DNA of 64,000 nt from Allomuricauda sp. TY007 (GTDB lineage Bacteria > Bacteroidota > Bacteroidia > Flavobacteriales > Flavobacteriaceae): the NCBI RefSeq assembly GCF_010468565.1, contig NZ_WUEG01000004.1, positions 255,925-319,924 on the forward strand, in the 5' to 3' direction. Below are positions 10,301 to 16,453 of this stretch, piece after piece. Both the position numbers and the translations under genes were made by a program. A model generated the notes under the pieces. That model did no database searches. It was not told the origin of the DNA and saw only the letters and a program-made list of their open reading frames with translations. The first letter of the stretch is position 1. Each line of letters starts with the position of its first letter.

Positions 10301-12406
10301 GTCATCGCTGTTTGTATTATTAACATCTACGTTTACGGCAAAAGTTTGGGCACCATCTATAATAAAATCATCTTCACCTGTGACCGTAACCATTTGTGGT
10401 GTATCCCAGTTGGCAGGTGTAAATGTCAAAATTGCAGTAGAGACAGTTCCCTCCCCTGTATCATCGGACTCAATGTCAAACACCACATTACTTGTTGGCT
10501 GTATATCCAAAACTACGGTAAAAGTATCCGTAGCTCCATCTTCTGAAGTATTTGTAGATCCATCCGTTTCAACTATTGAAAAACTAGCGGAGTCATTATC
10601 GGCATTGCTGGCTGGAACGGTTTCAAAAAGACCATCAAAAGCATCATCACTAGAACCATCGTTCACGCTTACCGTCACATTATAGGATTGGTCACCATCA
10701 ATAATTGTATCGTCAACCCCAGTTATGGTTACTTCTTGCAGTGTATCCCAATCTCCTGATGTAAATGTCAATATTGATGGAGAAACGGTACCCTCCCCTA
10801 CATCATCCGATGCAACATTTAATACAACATCACTTGTTGGTTGAGCATCCAATATCACGGAAAAGGTGTCTGTAGTACCATCTTCTGACGTAACAGTGTT
10901 CCCATCCGTCTCCGTAATGGTTATGCTCGCTGAATCATTATCCGTATTCTGAGCGGATACAACTTCTAAAAGACCGTCAAAAGCATCATCACTGACGGAA
11001 TTATCAACACTGATTGTTATATTATAAGGTTGTGTACCATCAATAATATTATCATCTACACCAGTCACGGCTATTTCCTGTGAGGTATCCCAATTTGCAT
11101 TGGTAAATGTCAACTGACTTGTACTAACATCGCCCTCACCAGTATCACTGGATGAAATATTAAGCACAACATCACTTGTGGGTTGTGCTCCCAATAGCAC
11201 TTCGAAGGTATCCGTGGTTCCATCTTCCGAGGTAACAGTGCCGCCGTCTGTTTGTGTGATGATTATTGAAGCTGTGTCATCATCCGCGTTTTCTACCGGC
11301 ACCAATTGGTCCGACAACGAATCAAAGGCATTGTCACTGTTCGTAGCATTTACGCTAACTGTAATATTATAGGTCACAGTCCCATCCACGATGGCATCGT
11401 CCACACCCGTGACGGTGACCGTTTGCGGGGTATCCCAGTTGGTATTGGTAAAAGTTAATGTGCCAAAGTCAACCGTTCCCTCATCGGTGTTACCGGACAC
11501 AACGTCCAGAACAACGTCCGTCGTCGGCTGGGCGTCCAGAACAACCGTGAAAGTATCTGTCGTTCCATCCTCTGAAGTATTTGTAGATCCATCCGTTTCA
11601 ACTATTGAAAAACTAGCGGAGTCATTATCGGCATTGCTGGCTGGAACAGTTTCAAAAAGACCATCAAAAGCATCATCACTAGAACCATCGTTCACGCTTA
11701 CCGTCACATTATAGGATTGGTCACCATCAATAATTGTATCGTCAACCCCAGTTATGGTTACTTCTTGCGGTGTATCCCAATCTCCTGATGTAAATGTCAA
11801 TATTGATGGGGAAACGGTACCCTCCCCTACATCATCCGATGCAACATTTAATACAACATCGCTTGTTGGTTGGGCATCCAATACCACGGAAAAGGTGTCT
11901 GTTGTCCCATCTTCTGAAGTAACAGTGTTCCCATCCGTTTCCGTAATGGTTATGCCCGCTGAATCATTATCCGTATTCTGAGCCGATATAACTTCTGAAA
12001 GACCATCAAAAGTGTCATCACTGACAGAATCATTTACCTCAATTGAAATATTGTATGGTTGTGTTCCATCAATAATATCATCATCCATACCAGTAACGGT
12101 AATCGTTTGCTCGATATTCCAGTTTGCATTGGTGAAAGTTAATGTGCTAAAATCAACCGTTCCCTCGTTCGTATTGCCCGAAACAACATTGAGCACAACA
12201 TCAGTTGCAGGTTGTGTATCCAAAACAACTGTAAAGGTATCAAAAGTACCTGTTTCAGAAGTATTAACACCATCCCCATCATCTATGACTATAGTTTGCC
12301 CATACCCCACACCAATACCAAGAAGTATAAAAAGAACAAACAATAGCCCACCACGAACTATGGCAGTCCTGGGTTTATTTGGGGCATTTTTATATAAGGT
12401 TGACAT
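7313..12406 (-). CDS. Large T9SS type B cargo adhesin with seven tandem beta repeats and gliding-motility C-terminal domain
   Basis: Cell-surface protein of about 1,697 residues. A signal segment (about 20-37, ending GVGYGQ) is followed by seven roughly 114-residue repeats (about 37-835), each with TSE(D/A)GTTDTF, LTFT..NWD, TVTGVDD and N(T/A)DNDSA landmarks, then a Calx-beta-like domain, Ig-like segments with paired Cys, two DTDGDGLTDGEE calcium-binding repeats, a DUF11-like domain (SNITFTIIVENT) and a C-terminal gliding-motility-associated domain with FSPNGDGRNDTL, FDRYGN and KGTYFYVLDL. That last domain is the type B sorting signal for T9SS. I start at the ATG 12404-12406; a TTG at 12434-12436 would add ten residues. 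The repeats bear a recent internal duplication (see repeat entries). First gene of the adhesin-PorP-OmpA operon. Ligand unknown. Confidence 0.9.
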   Translation of the reverse strand: MSTLYKNAPNKPRTAIVRGGLLFVLFILLGIGVGYGQTIVIDDGDGVNTSETGTFDTFTVVLDTQPATDVVLNVVSGNTNEGTVDFSTLTFTNANWNIEQTITVTGMDDDIIDGTQPYNISIEVNDSVSDDTFDGLSEVISAQNTDNDSAGITITETDGNTVTSEDGTTDTFSVVLDAQPTSDVVLNVASDDVGEGTVSPSILTFTSGDWDTPQEVTITGVDDTIIDGDQSYNVTVSVNDGSSDDAFDGLFETVPASNADNDSASFSIVETDGSTNTSEDGTTDTFTVVLDAQPTTDVVLDVVSGNTDEGTVDFGTLTFTNTNWDTPQTVTVTGVDDAIVDGTVTYNITVSVNATNSDNAFDSLSDQLVPVENADDDTASIIITQTDGGTVTSEDGTTDTFEVLLGAQPTSDVVLNISSSDTGEGDVSTSQLTFTNANWDTSQEIAVTGVDDNIIDGTQPYNITISVDNSVSDDAFDGLLEVVSAQNTDNDSASITITETDGNTVTSEDGTTDTFSVILDAQPTSDVVLNVASDDVGEGTVSPSILTFTSGDWDTLQEVTITGVDDTIIDGDQSYNVTVSVNDGSSDDAFDGLFETVPASNADNDSASFSIVETDGSTNTSEDGATDTFTVVLDIQPTSNVVFDIESDDTGEGTVSTAILTFTPANWDTPQMVTVTGEDDFIIDGAQTFAVNVDVNNTNSDDAFDNLAETVSVTNSDDDVAGFTIVESDGETLTSEAGTTDTFTVVLNRRTLIGNVVFDITSDDVGEGTVSPSTLTFTTGNWNVPQTVTVTGVDDAIVDGLQPYNINVSVAAGSALSYLGVSDQNVSAENIDDDSASVTIANASGNEDDGPITVSATLNNEVTGGFTVNVSSADGTATIASSDYTSVNETLTFAGNAGEVQTFDVIPTADALIEGDETLEVSMSGLGGTAFTIDISDTATVTINNDDSCAAGTTAPSLNDVGKEFCVASFDDFTQDLDNYVDEAAPIGTELVWSSNPDSSVTADYLASSVVTGTQVVNNNTYYGFYYDSLNNCASPNTVTVQLSVNEEPNPGTTTGASVCADSSNGGTTIDLDNQLSGADPGLWSITMDPSGGAITIDADNVVNFDGQPLGDYIFTYTATAEGVCSDKTVNLIITVDDCSGPCDAGNTAPTFNGDDTTIEFCDEVNTDLSSYVSSTAPAGTTLIWSTSSEPSETGAHLNSSNVVEPGTYYGFYYDEVNDCGSPVLAITLVRNFTPTIDTTSGDSSCDAAMLTLTANASVADESTVSYTWYDAPTGGNIVGTSATYTTNTLTETTSFYVSASANGCESDRVEVVATITDTPNAGTATNTSACNVAGNGGPNVIDLDDTLIGADPGTWAIITDPSNGDLSIGSDNNIDFTGLATGDYVFEYTTATEAPCLPTSVQVTISVSDCTVDTDGDGLTDGEETNLGTDPNNPDTDGDGLTDGEEVLAVDDPSTDAVPENATDPLDACDPFLTPDCNPEDIDLAITKEVNETEVLLNSNITFTIIVENTTMDRVLDIVVSDLLGNEYQYQSSTPSKGSYDETTGEWIIDELDAEEQVTLEISVTVTESGALENTANLVSSFPNDGIADNNTATVQIQVNRSGCEDPGTICTIFSPNGDGRNDTLTLVDHTSYPNNSFEVFDRYGNSVFQMNGYDSSWDGTGKNGDLPKGTYFYVLDLNGDGTDVVKGWIQIVRNN
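10542..10985 (-). repeat. Near-identical duplicated block, copy A
   Basis: This block matches 11571-12014 with a 1,029-base offset. By eye there are about six mismatches in the first 320 bases, including an uninterrupted identical run of about 120 bases (10620-10739), and more differences towards the high-coordinate end. It encodes the start of repeat unit 6 and nearly all of unit 5. Confidence 0.85.
11571..12014 (-). repeat. Near-identical duplicated block, copy B
   Basis: Second copy of the block at 10542-10985. It encodes the start of repeat unit 3 and nearly all of unit 2. The intervening three-unit spacing fits unequal recombination or gene conversion within the array. Confidence 0.85.
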
Positions 12407-12477
12407 CACCAGTTCAATCAGTTTCAGTTTGTCCAAAAGCTATATATAGGTCGGTGATTTGGGGCTACCAATATTAC

Positions 12478-12503
12478 AAAAAAAGGCAAGGAATATCCTT
12501 GCC
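12478..12503 (-). terminator. Rho-independent terminator after fabD
   Basis: Perfect 8-bp stem ggcaagga/tccttgcc with a 3-base loop at 12485-12503, followed on the minus strand by seven T (A-run 12478-12484 as written). It lies 45 bases past the fabD stop and separates fabD from the adhesin operon. Confidence 0.85.
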
Positions 12504-12548
12504 AATTAGTTTAAACCTCAATTTATTCGGATAAAGTGTTTTCCTTAC

Positions 12549-13433
12549 CTATGAAACTGTCGCCGAACTGGTTTCGGCCTCGCGGTGGATTTTTTTAACC
12601 AAGCCTTGCAACACCTTGCCCGGCCCTACTTCCACAAAGGATGTAGCCCCATCTTTTACCATTTGTTGCACGCTTTGCGTCCACTTTACGGGGGCCGTTA
12701 ATTGTAGTATTAAATTCTTCTTGATTTCCTCGGCATCGGACACGGCCGTGGTCGTCACGTTTTGATAAATAGGGCAAGTAGGTATTTTGAATTCCGTAGA
12801 TTCAATCGCTGCCGCCAATTCTTCCCTTGCCGGTTCCATTAAAGGGGAATGAAATGCTCCTCCAACCGGCAATAACAAGGCTCTTCTTGCCCCGGCCTCC
12901 TTCATTTTTTCGCAGGCTATGTTTACCGCATCCACCTCTCCAGAGATTACCAATTGCCCTGGACAATTATAGTTGGCGGGAACCACAATACCTTCCACTT
13001 CGGCACAAATTTTTTCTACCACCTCATCTTCCAAGCCCAAAACAGCAGCCATGGTACTGGGTTGAACTTCACAAGCCTTTTGCATTGCCAAGGCACGTTG
13101 TGACACTAATTTTAGGCCATCTTCAAAATTTAAGGTCCCGTTGGCTACCAAAGCGGAGAATTCCCCCAAGGAATGTCCGGCCACCATATCGGGCTTAAAA
13201 GCATCTCCCAACACCTTGCTCAAAATCACGGAGTGCAAAAAGATGGCGGGCTGGGTCACCTTGGTCTGTTTTAGGTCTTCGGCAGTGCCCTCGAACATGA
13301 TATCGGTTATGGAAAACCCAAGAATTTCGTTGGCTTTTTCAAAAAGTTCCTGTGCTTCGGAATGGTTTTCGTAGAGGTCCAAGCCCATACCTACAAATTG
13401 TGCTCCCTGTCCCGGAAAAATATATGCATTCAT
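12549..13433 (-). CDS. fabD: Malonyl-CoA:acyl carrier protein transacylase
   Basis: Cytosolic enzyme that moves malonyl from CoA to acyl carrier protein for fatty-acid synthesis. The 294-residue length is normal. The N terminus YIFPGQGAQ (4-11) is the family signature, the nucleophile Ser88 lies in GHSLGE, the malonyl-binding Arg is in QRALAMQ (about 113) and the catalytic His195 lies in GGAFHSPLM. The C-terminal EVGPGKVLQGLVKK segment is also typical. The ATG at 13433 directly precedes the FPGQG motif, so the start is clear. It is followed by a strong terminator, and the upstream gamma carbonic anhydrase is 47 bases away. A TATTTTTG box occurs at 13457-13464 on the minus strand but I see no good -33 element. 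Confidence 0.96.
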   Translation of the reverse strand: MNAYIFPGQGAQFVGMGLDLYENHSEAQELFEKANEILGFSITDIMFEGTAEDLKQTKVTQPAIFLHSVILSKVLGDAFKPDMVAGHSLGEFSALVANGTLNFEDGLKLVSQRALAMQKACEVQPSTMAAVLGLEDEVVEKICAEVEGIVVPANYNCPGQLVISGEVDAVNIACEKMKEAGARRALLLPVGGAFHSPLMEPAREELAAAIESTEFKIPTCPIYQNVTTTAVSDAEEIKKNLILQLTAPVKWTQSVQQMVKDGATSFVEVGPGKVLQGLVKKIHREAETSSATVS

Positions 13434-13480
13434 AATTGTCGAGTTTTTGAGTGGGACAAAAATAGGGATAATTTGTTTGC

Positions 13481-13996
13481 TTACCCTTCTTTAAACCAGC
13501 TGGAGTACTTTACATAGTTGTTGGCGATCCTATCTATTTCTCCCTTGGAAAGCTCCGGACTGATGTCCTTTATCTTTTTAGCTGGCATACCCGCATATAT
13601 ACTCCCGGCTTCTACATGTGTACCTTTGGTAACAACCGCACCCGCTGCAATAATGGAATTGCTTTCCACCACACAATCATCCATGATTATACTGCCCATG
13701 CCCACCAGCACATTATCCTTAATGGTACAACCGTGCACTATGGCATTATGTCCAATAGAAACGTTATTTCCGATAGTGGTTGGGGATTTTTCATACGTAC
13801 AATGAATCACGGCACCGTCCTGCACATTGACCTTGTTTCCCATTTTTATATAATGGACATCGCCCCTGATCACGGCATTGAACCAAACACTGCACTGGTC
13901 GCCCATACATACCTCACCAACAATAGTGGCGTTTTCAGCTATAAAACAATCTTTTCCTATTTCTGGGGATTTACCCCTCACTGGTTTCATGATCAT
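13481..13996 (-). CDS. Gamma carbonic anhydrase-like left-handed beta-helix protein
   Basis: Protein of 171 residues made of hexapeptide repeats (left-handed beta-helix) with a short C-terminal helix. The three zinc-ligand histidines of the gamma carbonic anhydrase family are present: His65 in VIHCT and His83 and His88 in GHNAIVHGC. Arg44/Asp46 in VIRGDVH, also conserved in the family, are present. Bacterial members of this YrdA/PaaY-like group may hydrate CO2 or act on other small molecules; many lack the acidic loop of the archaeal enzyme, as this one does. Two ATG codons (13996 and 13990) are possible; the difference is two residues. Likely read independently or with fabD, which follows by 47 bases. 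Confidence 0.88.
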   Translation of the reverse strand: MIMKPVRGKSPEIGKDCFIAENATIVGEVCMGDQCSVWFNAVIRGDVHYIKMGNKVNVQDGAVIHCTYEKSPTTIGNNVSIGHNAIVHGCTIKDNVLVGMGSIIMDDCVVESNSIIAAGAVVTKGTHVEAGSIYAGMPAKKIKDISPELSKGEIDRIANNYVKYSSWFKEG

Positions 13997-14019
13997 TGAT
14001 GTAAAATTTACCTTTTAAA

Positions 14020-14075
14020 CAAAAAAGCATCTCGACTACCCTTTCGACTGCGACAGGCTACCCTTGAACCTACAT
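14020..14075. other. Short intergenic segment that looks like a dispersed flavobacterial repeat fragment
   Basis: Between the gamma carbonic anhydrase start and the second PorP gene is a GC-richer tract with direct tctcgactaccc / tttcgactgcg similarity and a gacaggctaccc tail. It does not make a convincing terminator hairpin and encodes nothing obvious. Sequences of this style are often dispersed repeats in Flavobacteriaceae; only one copy is present in this window, so the label is tentative. Confidence 0.25.
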
Positions 14076-14095
14076 CCATCAATTATGTTTGAAAG

Positions 14096-15091
14096 TTAAT
14101 TATTCGCAGCCGGGCAGTAACAATCGTAACGATTGCCTTGGTCGCTTTGTCCAAAATCGTAACCCAAAGTGATTTGATGAAAACCACCGTTATCAAAACG
14201 GATATCCCCGGATTGGTAGGAATAATTGTAAGAAAACATGAATCTATTCACATTAACCCCGATAATCGGCGTAAACAATTGCAAGCGTTGTTCACCGAAA
14301 TTTCCGTTGGATTGAAATTGTGCCCCATCAAAACTACGTCGGTACGACAAACCTGCCCATACTGTACCAAAACTCACATCTCGGTACACCTTGGCATTCA
14401 AATCTACAGTTTTCTCTTTGGTAAAATCCGTCATCTGGAACAAAATGGATGGTTCAACCCGTGTATTTTTTCCAAAAACATATCCAACGGAGAACAGGTA
14501 ACGTCTCAAGTTGTCAAATTCAGCTGCCGTGTATAAGTCACGTCCACTGCCCAAAATATTTAAAATAGCAGCATGTGCATAAAACTCGAACAAATTGTAG
14601 GAAACGCCCAAATCCATATTAAAATAGCTCGCCGTGTTCTTTACCCCGGTAACAACAGGGTCTGGAATTACGGACCTAAATTCCGTTTCGTCCAAACTAC
14701 TGAGAATAATGCCTGCACTCAAACCTAAAGATAGCTGGTTGAGCGTTCTAAAATCGCCGCCTAATTGCAAATGGTGTGCGTAAGTCGCTTTGAAGCCCGT
14801 TTGGGAGTGGTACCCATTGGAATCGTTAAAAAGTATGCCCCCTATCCCACTGCGTTCACCAACCCTGGAATTTATGTTCAATGTTTGTAAGCTTGGTGCT
14901 TCATCCACATTAAACCACTGTTTCCTAGCGGTAAGACGAACTTTGGTCCCCTCGGCGATACCTGCCATGGATGGATAGACCAAGTAATAATTGTCCGCCA
15001 AGTAATCAAAATACACGGGAATTCCTTCCTGTGCTTTGGCCACGGACCCAAAAAACAGGGTTAGGATAATTGAGGTTAAAATACGTCTCAT
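14096..15091 (-). CDS. PorP/SprF family type IX secretion system membrane protein (second copy)
   Basis: Predicted 331-residue outer-membrane barrel of the PorP/SprF family. The signal peptide starts MRRILTSIIL and ends VAKAQ. The sequence then gives VYFDYLADNYYLVYPSMAG, the family N-terminal strand in which PSMAG replaces the more usual NPAYAG. The mature C-terminal ends in YDFGQSDQGNRYDCYCPAANN, unusually with two Cys. I choose the ATG at 15089-15091 because it gives a proper signal peptide; the frame is open 21 codons further upstream. Unlike the copy at 6322-7311 it has no adjacent adhesin: its neighbours are a gamma carbonic anhydrase and, divergently, a NifU-like gene. Its cargo, if any, must be encoded elsewhere. 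Confidence 0.82.
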   Translation of the reverse strand: MRRILTSIILTLFFGSVAKAQEGIPVYFDYLADNYYLVYPSMAGIAEGTKVRLTARKQWFNVDEAPSLQTLNINSRVGERSGIGGILFNDSNGYHSQTGFKATYAHHLQLGGDFRTLNQLSLGLSAGIILSSLDETEFRSVIPDPVVTGVKNTASYFNMDLGVSYNLFEFYAHAAILNILGSGRDLYTAAEFDNLRRYLFSVGYVFGKNTRVEPSILFQMTDFTKEKTVDLNAKVYRDVSFGTVWAGLSYRRSFDGAQFQSNGNFGEQRLQLFTPIIGVNVNRFMFSYNYSYQSGDIRFDNGGFHQITLGYDFGQSDQGNRYDCYCPAANN

Positions 15092-15169
15092 GTGACGGTT
15101 GGGGCTAGATGGTTGTTCAATACAATAAAACACTAAGATAACGGCAAGCAGCACACATTATTATAATAT

Positions 15170-15201
15170 TTTGCTGCGCATCCTAACTATTGGTATTTTT
15201 G
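15170..15201 (+). promoter_or_regulatory. Bacteroidota-type promoter for the Nfu-dodecin unit
   Basis: TTTG at 15170-15173, 20-base spacer, then TATTTTTG at 15194-15201, matching the -33 TTTG / -7 TAnnTTTG consensus exactly. The start codon of the NifU-family gene follows 15 bases later. Confidence 0.6.
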
Positions 15202-15216
15202 TATCAAAGATTCAAG

Positions 15217-16113
15217 ATGAAAGAATACAACATTACGGTTGTTCCTACCAACAACCCCAAGATAATCAAGTTGGAAGCCAACCATTTTTTGGTTAAGGGC
15301 AACTATGAGTATAAAAATATAGACGAGGCCAAAAATTCCCCCTTGGCACAACAACTCTTCTATCTTCCATTTATCAAAACCGTTTACATTTCCAGTAATT
15401 TTGTGGCATTGGAAAGGTTTGACATTGTGGAGTGGAACGATGTTAAGGACGAAGTGGCCCAGCAATTGGTGGAGTACCTTAATGCTGGAGAACCTGTGGT
15501 AAACGAAGAAGATGTTAAAAAGAAGCAGCCCATTACCGTTTATGCGGAGGTGACCCCCAATCCTGCGGTGATGAAGTTTGTCTCCAACAAGCGTATTGTT
15601 CCCAGCACTTACGAATTCAAGAATATTGATGAAGCGAAAGATTCGCCTTTGGCCATAGAATTGTTCCATTTTCCCTTTGTAAAAGAGGTTTTTATGGACG
15701 AGAACTATGTTTCCGTTACCAAATATGAGGTTGCGGATTGGGAGGAAATCAACATGCAATTGCGTGAGTTTATCCGGGATTATTTGGCTGATGGCAAGGA
15801 CGTAGTAACAGCAGAGGCCATTCAAAAAAGTAAGGAAACGGTAGAGCAAAAAACGGTGCAGACCGATTATGATGATACTTCCCTGCAAATCATAGACATT
15901 TTGGAAGAATATGTAAAACCTGCCGTTGCCAGCGATGGCGGAAACATTCTTTTCCAATCTTATGAAGAGCAAAGTGGTACGGTTAGCGTAATCCTTCAAG
16001 GTGCTTGTAGTGGTTGTCCATCTTCTACATTTACACTAAAAAATGGCATCGAGACCATGCTCAAGAACATGATGGGCGAAAAAATCAAGGAAGTAGTGGC
16101 TTTAAACGGCTAA
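15217..16113 (+). CDS. NifU/Nfu-family Fe-S carrier with duplicated N-terminal Nfu domain
   Basis: Cytosolic scaffold or carrier that delivers 4Fe-4S clusters to target enzymes. The 298-residue protein has two successive Nfu N-terminal domains: residues about 8-105 (NPKIIKLEAN, NIDEAKNSPLAQQLF) and about 115-210 (NPAVMKFVSN, NIDEAKDSPLAIELF), then a linker and a C-terminal NifU domain with the cluster-binding GACSGCPS motif, Cys264 and Cys267. I start at the ATG at 15217 (MKEYNI); a TTG at 15190 is in frame but lies inside the promoter. The duplicated N domain is usual in Bacteroidota and rare elsewhere. The dodecin gene follows after 72 bases in the same direction. Confidence 0.92.
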   Translation: MKEYNITVVPTNNPKIIKLEANHFLVKGNYEYKNIDEAKNSPLAQQLFYLPFIKTVYISSNFVALERFDIVEWNDVKDEVAQQLVEYLNAGEPVVNEEDVKKKQPITVYAEVTPNPAVMKFVSNKRIVPSTYEFKNIDEAKDSPLAIELFHFPFVKEVFMDENYVSVTKYEVADWEEINMQLREFIRDYLADGKDVVTAEAIQKSKETVEQKTVQTDYDDTSLQIIDILEEYVKPAVASDGGNILFQSYEEQSGTVSVILQGACSGCPSSTFTLKNGIETMLKNMMGEKIKEVVALNG

Positions 16114-16185
16114 TTATCTTCATTTTACTGCCGGATTTCCATCAAAATTTGTTAAATTCAAGGGAATCTAAAAAATACATTGACC

Positions 16186-16386
16186 ATGGCAGTTTTAAAA
16201 GTTATTGAAGTATTGGCGAATTCCAGCAAAAGCTGGGAAGATGCAACCAACAAAGCGTTGGACCAAGCATCAAAATCCGTCAAAAATATTCGTTCCATCT
16301 ACATCAACGAGCAAAGCGCCACGGTAAAAGATGGAAAAATTGATGACTACAGGGTAAACGTAAAAATTACTTTTGAAGTTCAGTAG
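16186..16386 (+). CDS. Dodecin, flavin-binding small protein
   Basis: A 66-residue protein that would form a dodecameric shell binding and storing flavins. Family features: start MAVLKVIEV, SSKSWEDATNKAL helix, and the IKEYRV/VNVKITFEV final strand here as IDDYRVNVKITFEVQ. The length is typical. The ATG at 16186 gives the classical N terminus; the TTG two codons upstream is unlikely. A strong terminator begins 17 bases after the stop. Confidence 0.9.
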   Translation: MAVLKVIEVLANSSKSWEDATNKALDQASKSVKNIRSIYINEQSATVKDGKIDDYRVNVKITFEVQ

Positions 16387-16403
16387 AAAATTTGAAGAAA
16401 AGG

Positions 16404-16433
16404 AAATGCGTCCCGCAACGGACGCATTTTTTT
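16404..16433 (+). terminator. Rho-independent terminator after the dodecin gene
   Basis: Perfect 10-bp stem aaatgcgtcc/ggacgcattt around a 6-base loop (cgcaac), followed by a T-run to 16433. It lies between the dodecin stop and the DUF255 gene. Confidence 0.9.
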
Positions 16434-16453
16434 ATGCTTAAAATGTTCAGCTA

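Larger units (their letters stand above)
9900..12298 (-). repeat. Seven tandem ~342-bp coding repeats in the adhesin
   Basis: Seven consecutive units of about 114 codons. Each unit begins near ITETDGNTVTSEDG or a variant and ends with NADNDSA or a variant. Units 2 and 5 are nearly identical, and the first part of unit 3 matches unit 6, whereas units 1, 4 and 7 are more diverged. The periodicity is exact enough that the duplicated blocks are offset by 1,029 bases, three units. Confidence 0.9.

Noticed and set aside
7492..12449. Many plus-strand open frames across the adhesin gene
   Set aside because: They are shadows of the repetitive minus-strand gene; their sequences repeat with the same period and have no domains.
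15190..15216. TTG start nine codons upstream for the Nfu gene
   Set aside because: It lies within the predicted promoter and gives an N terminus unlike the family; the ATG at 15217 begins with the normal MKEYNI.
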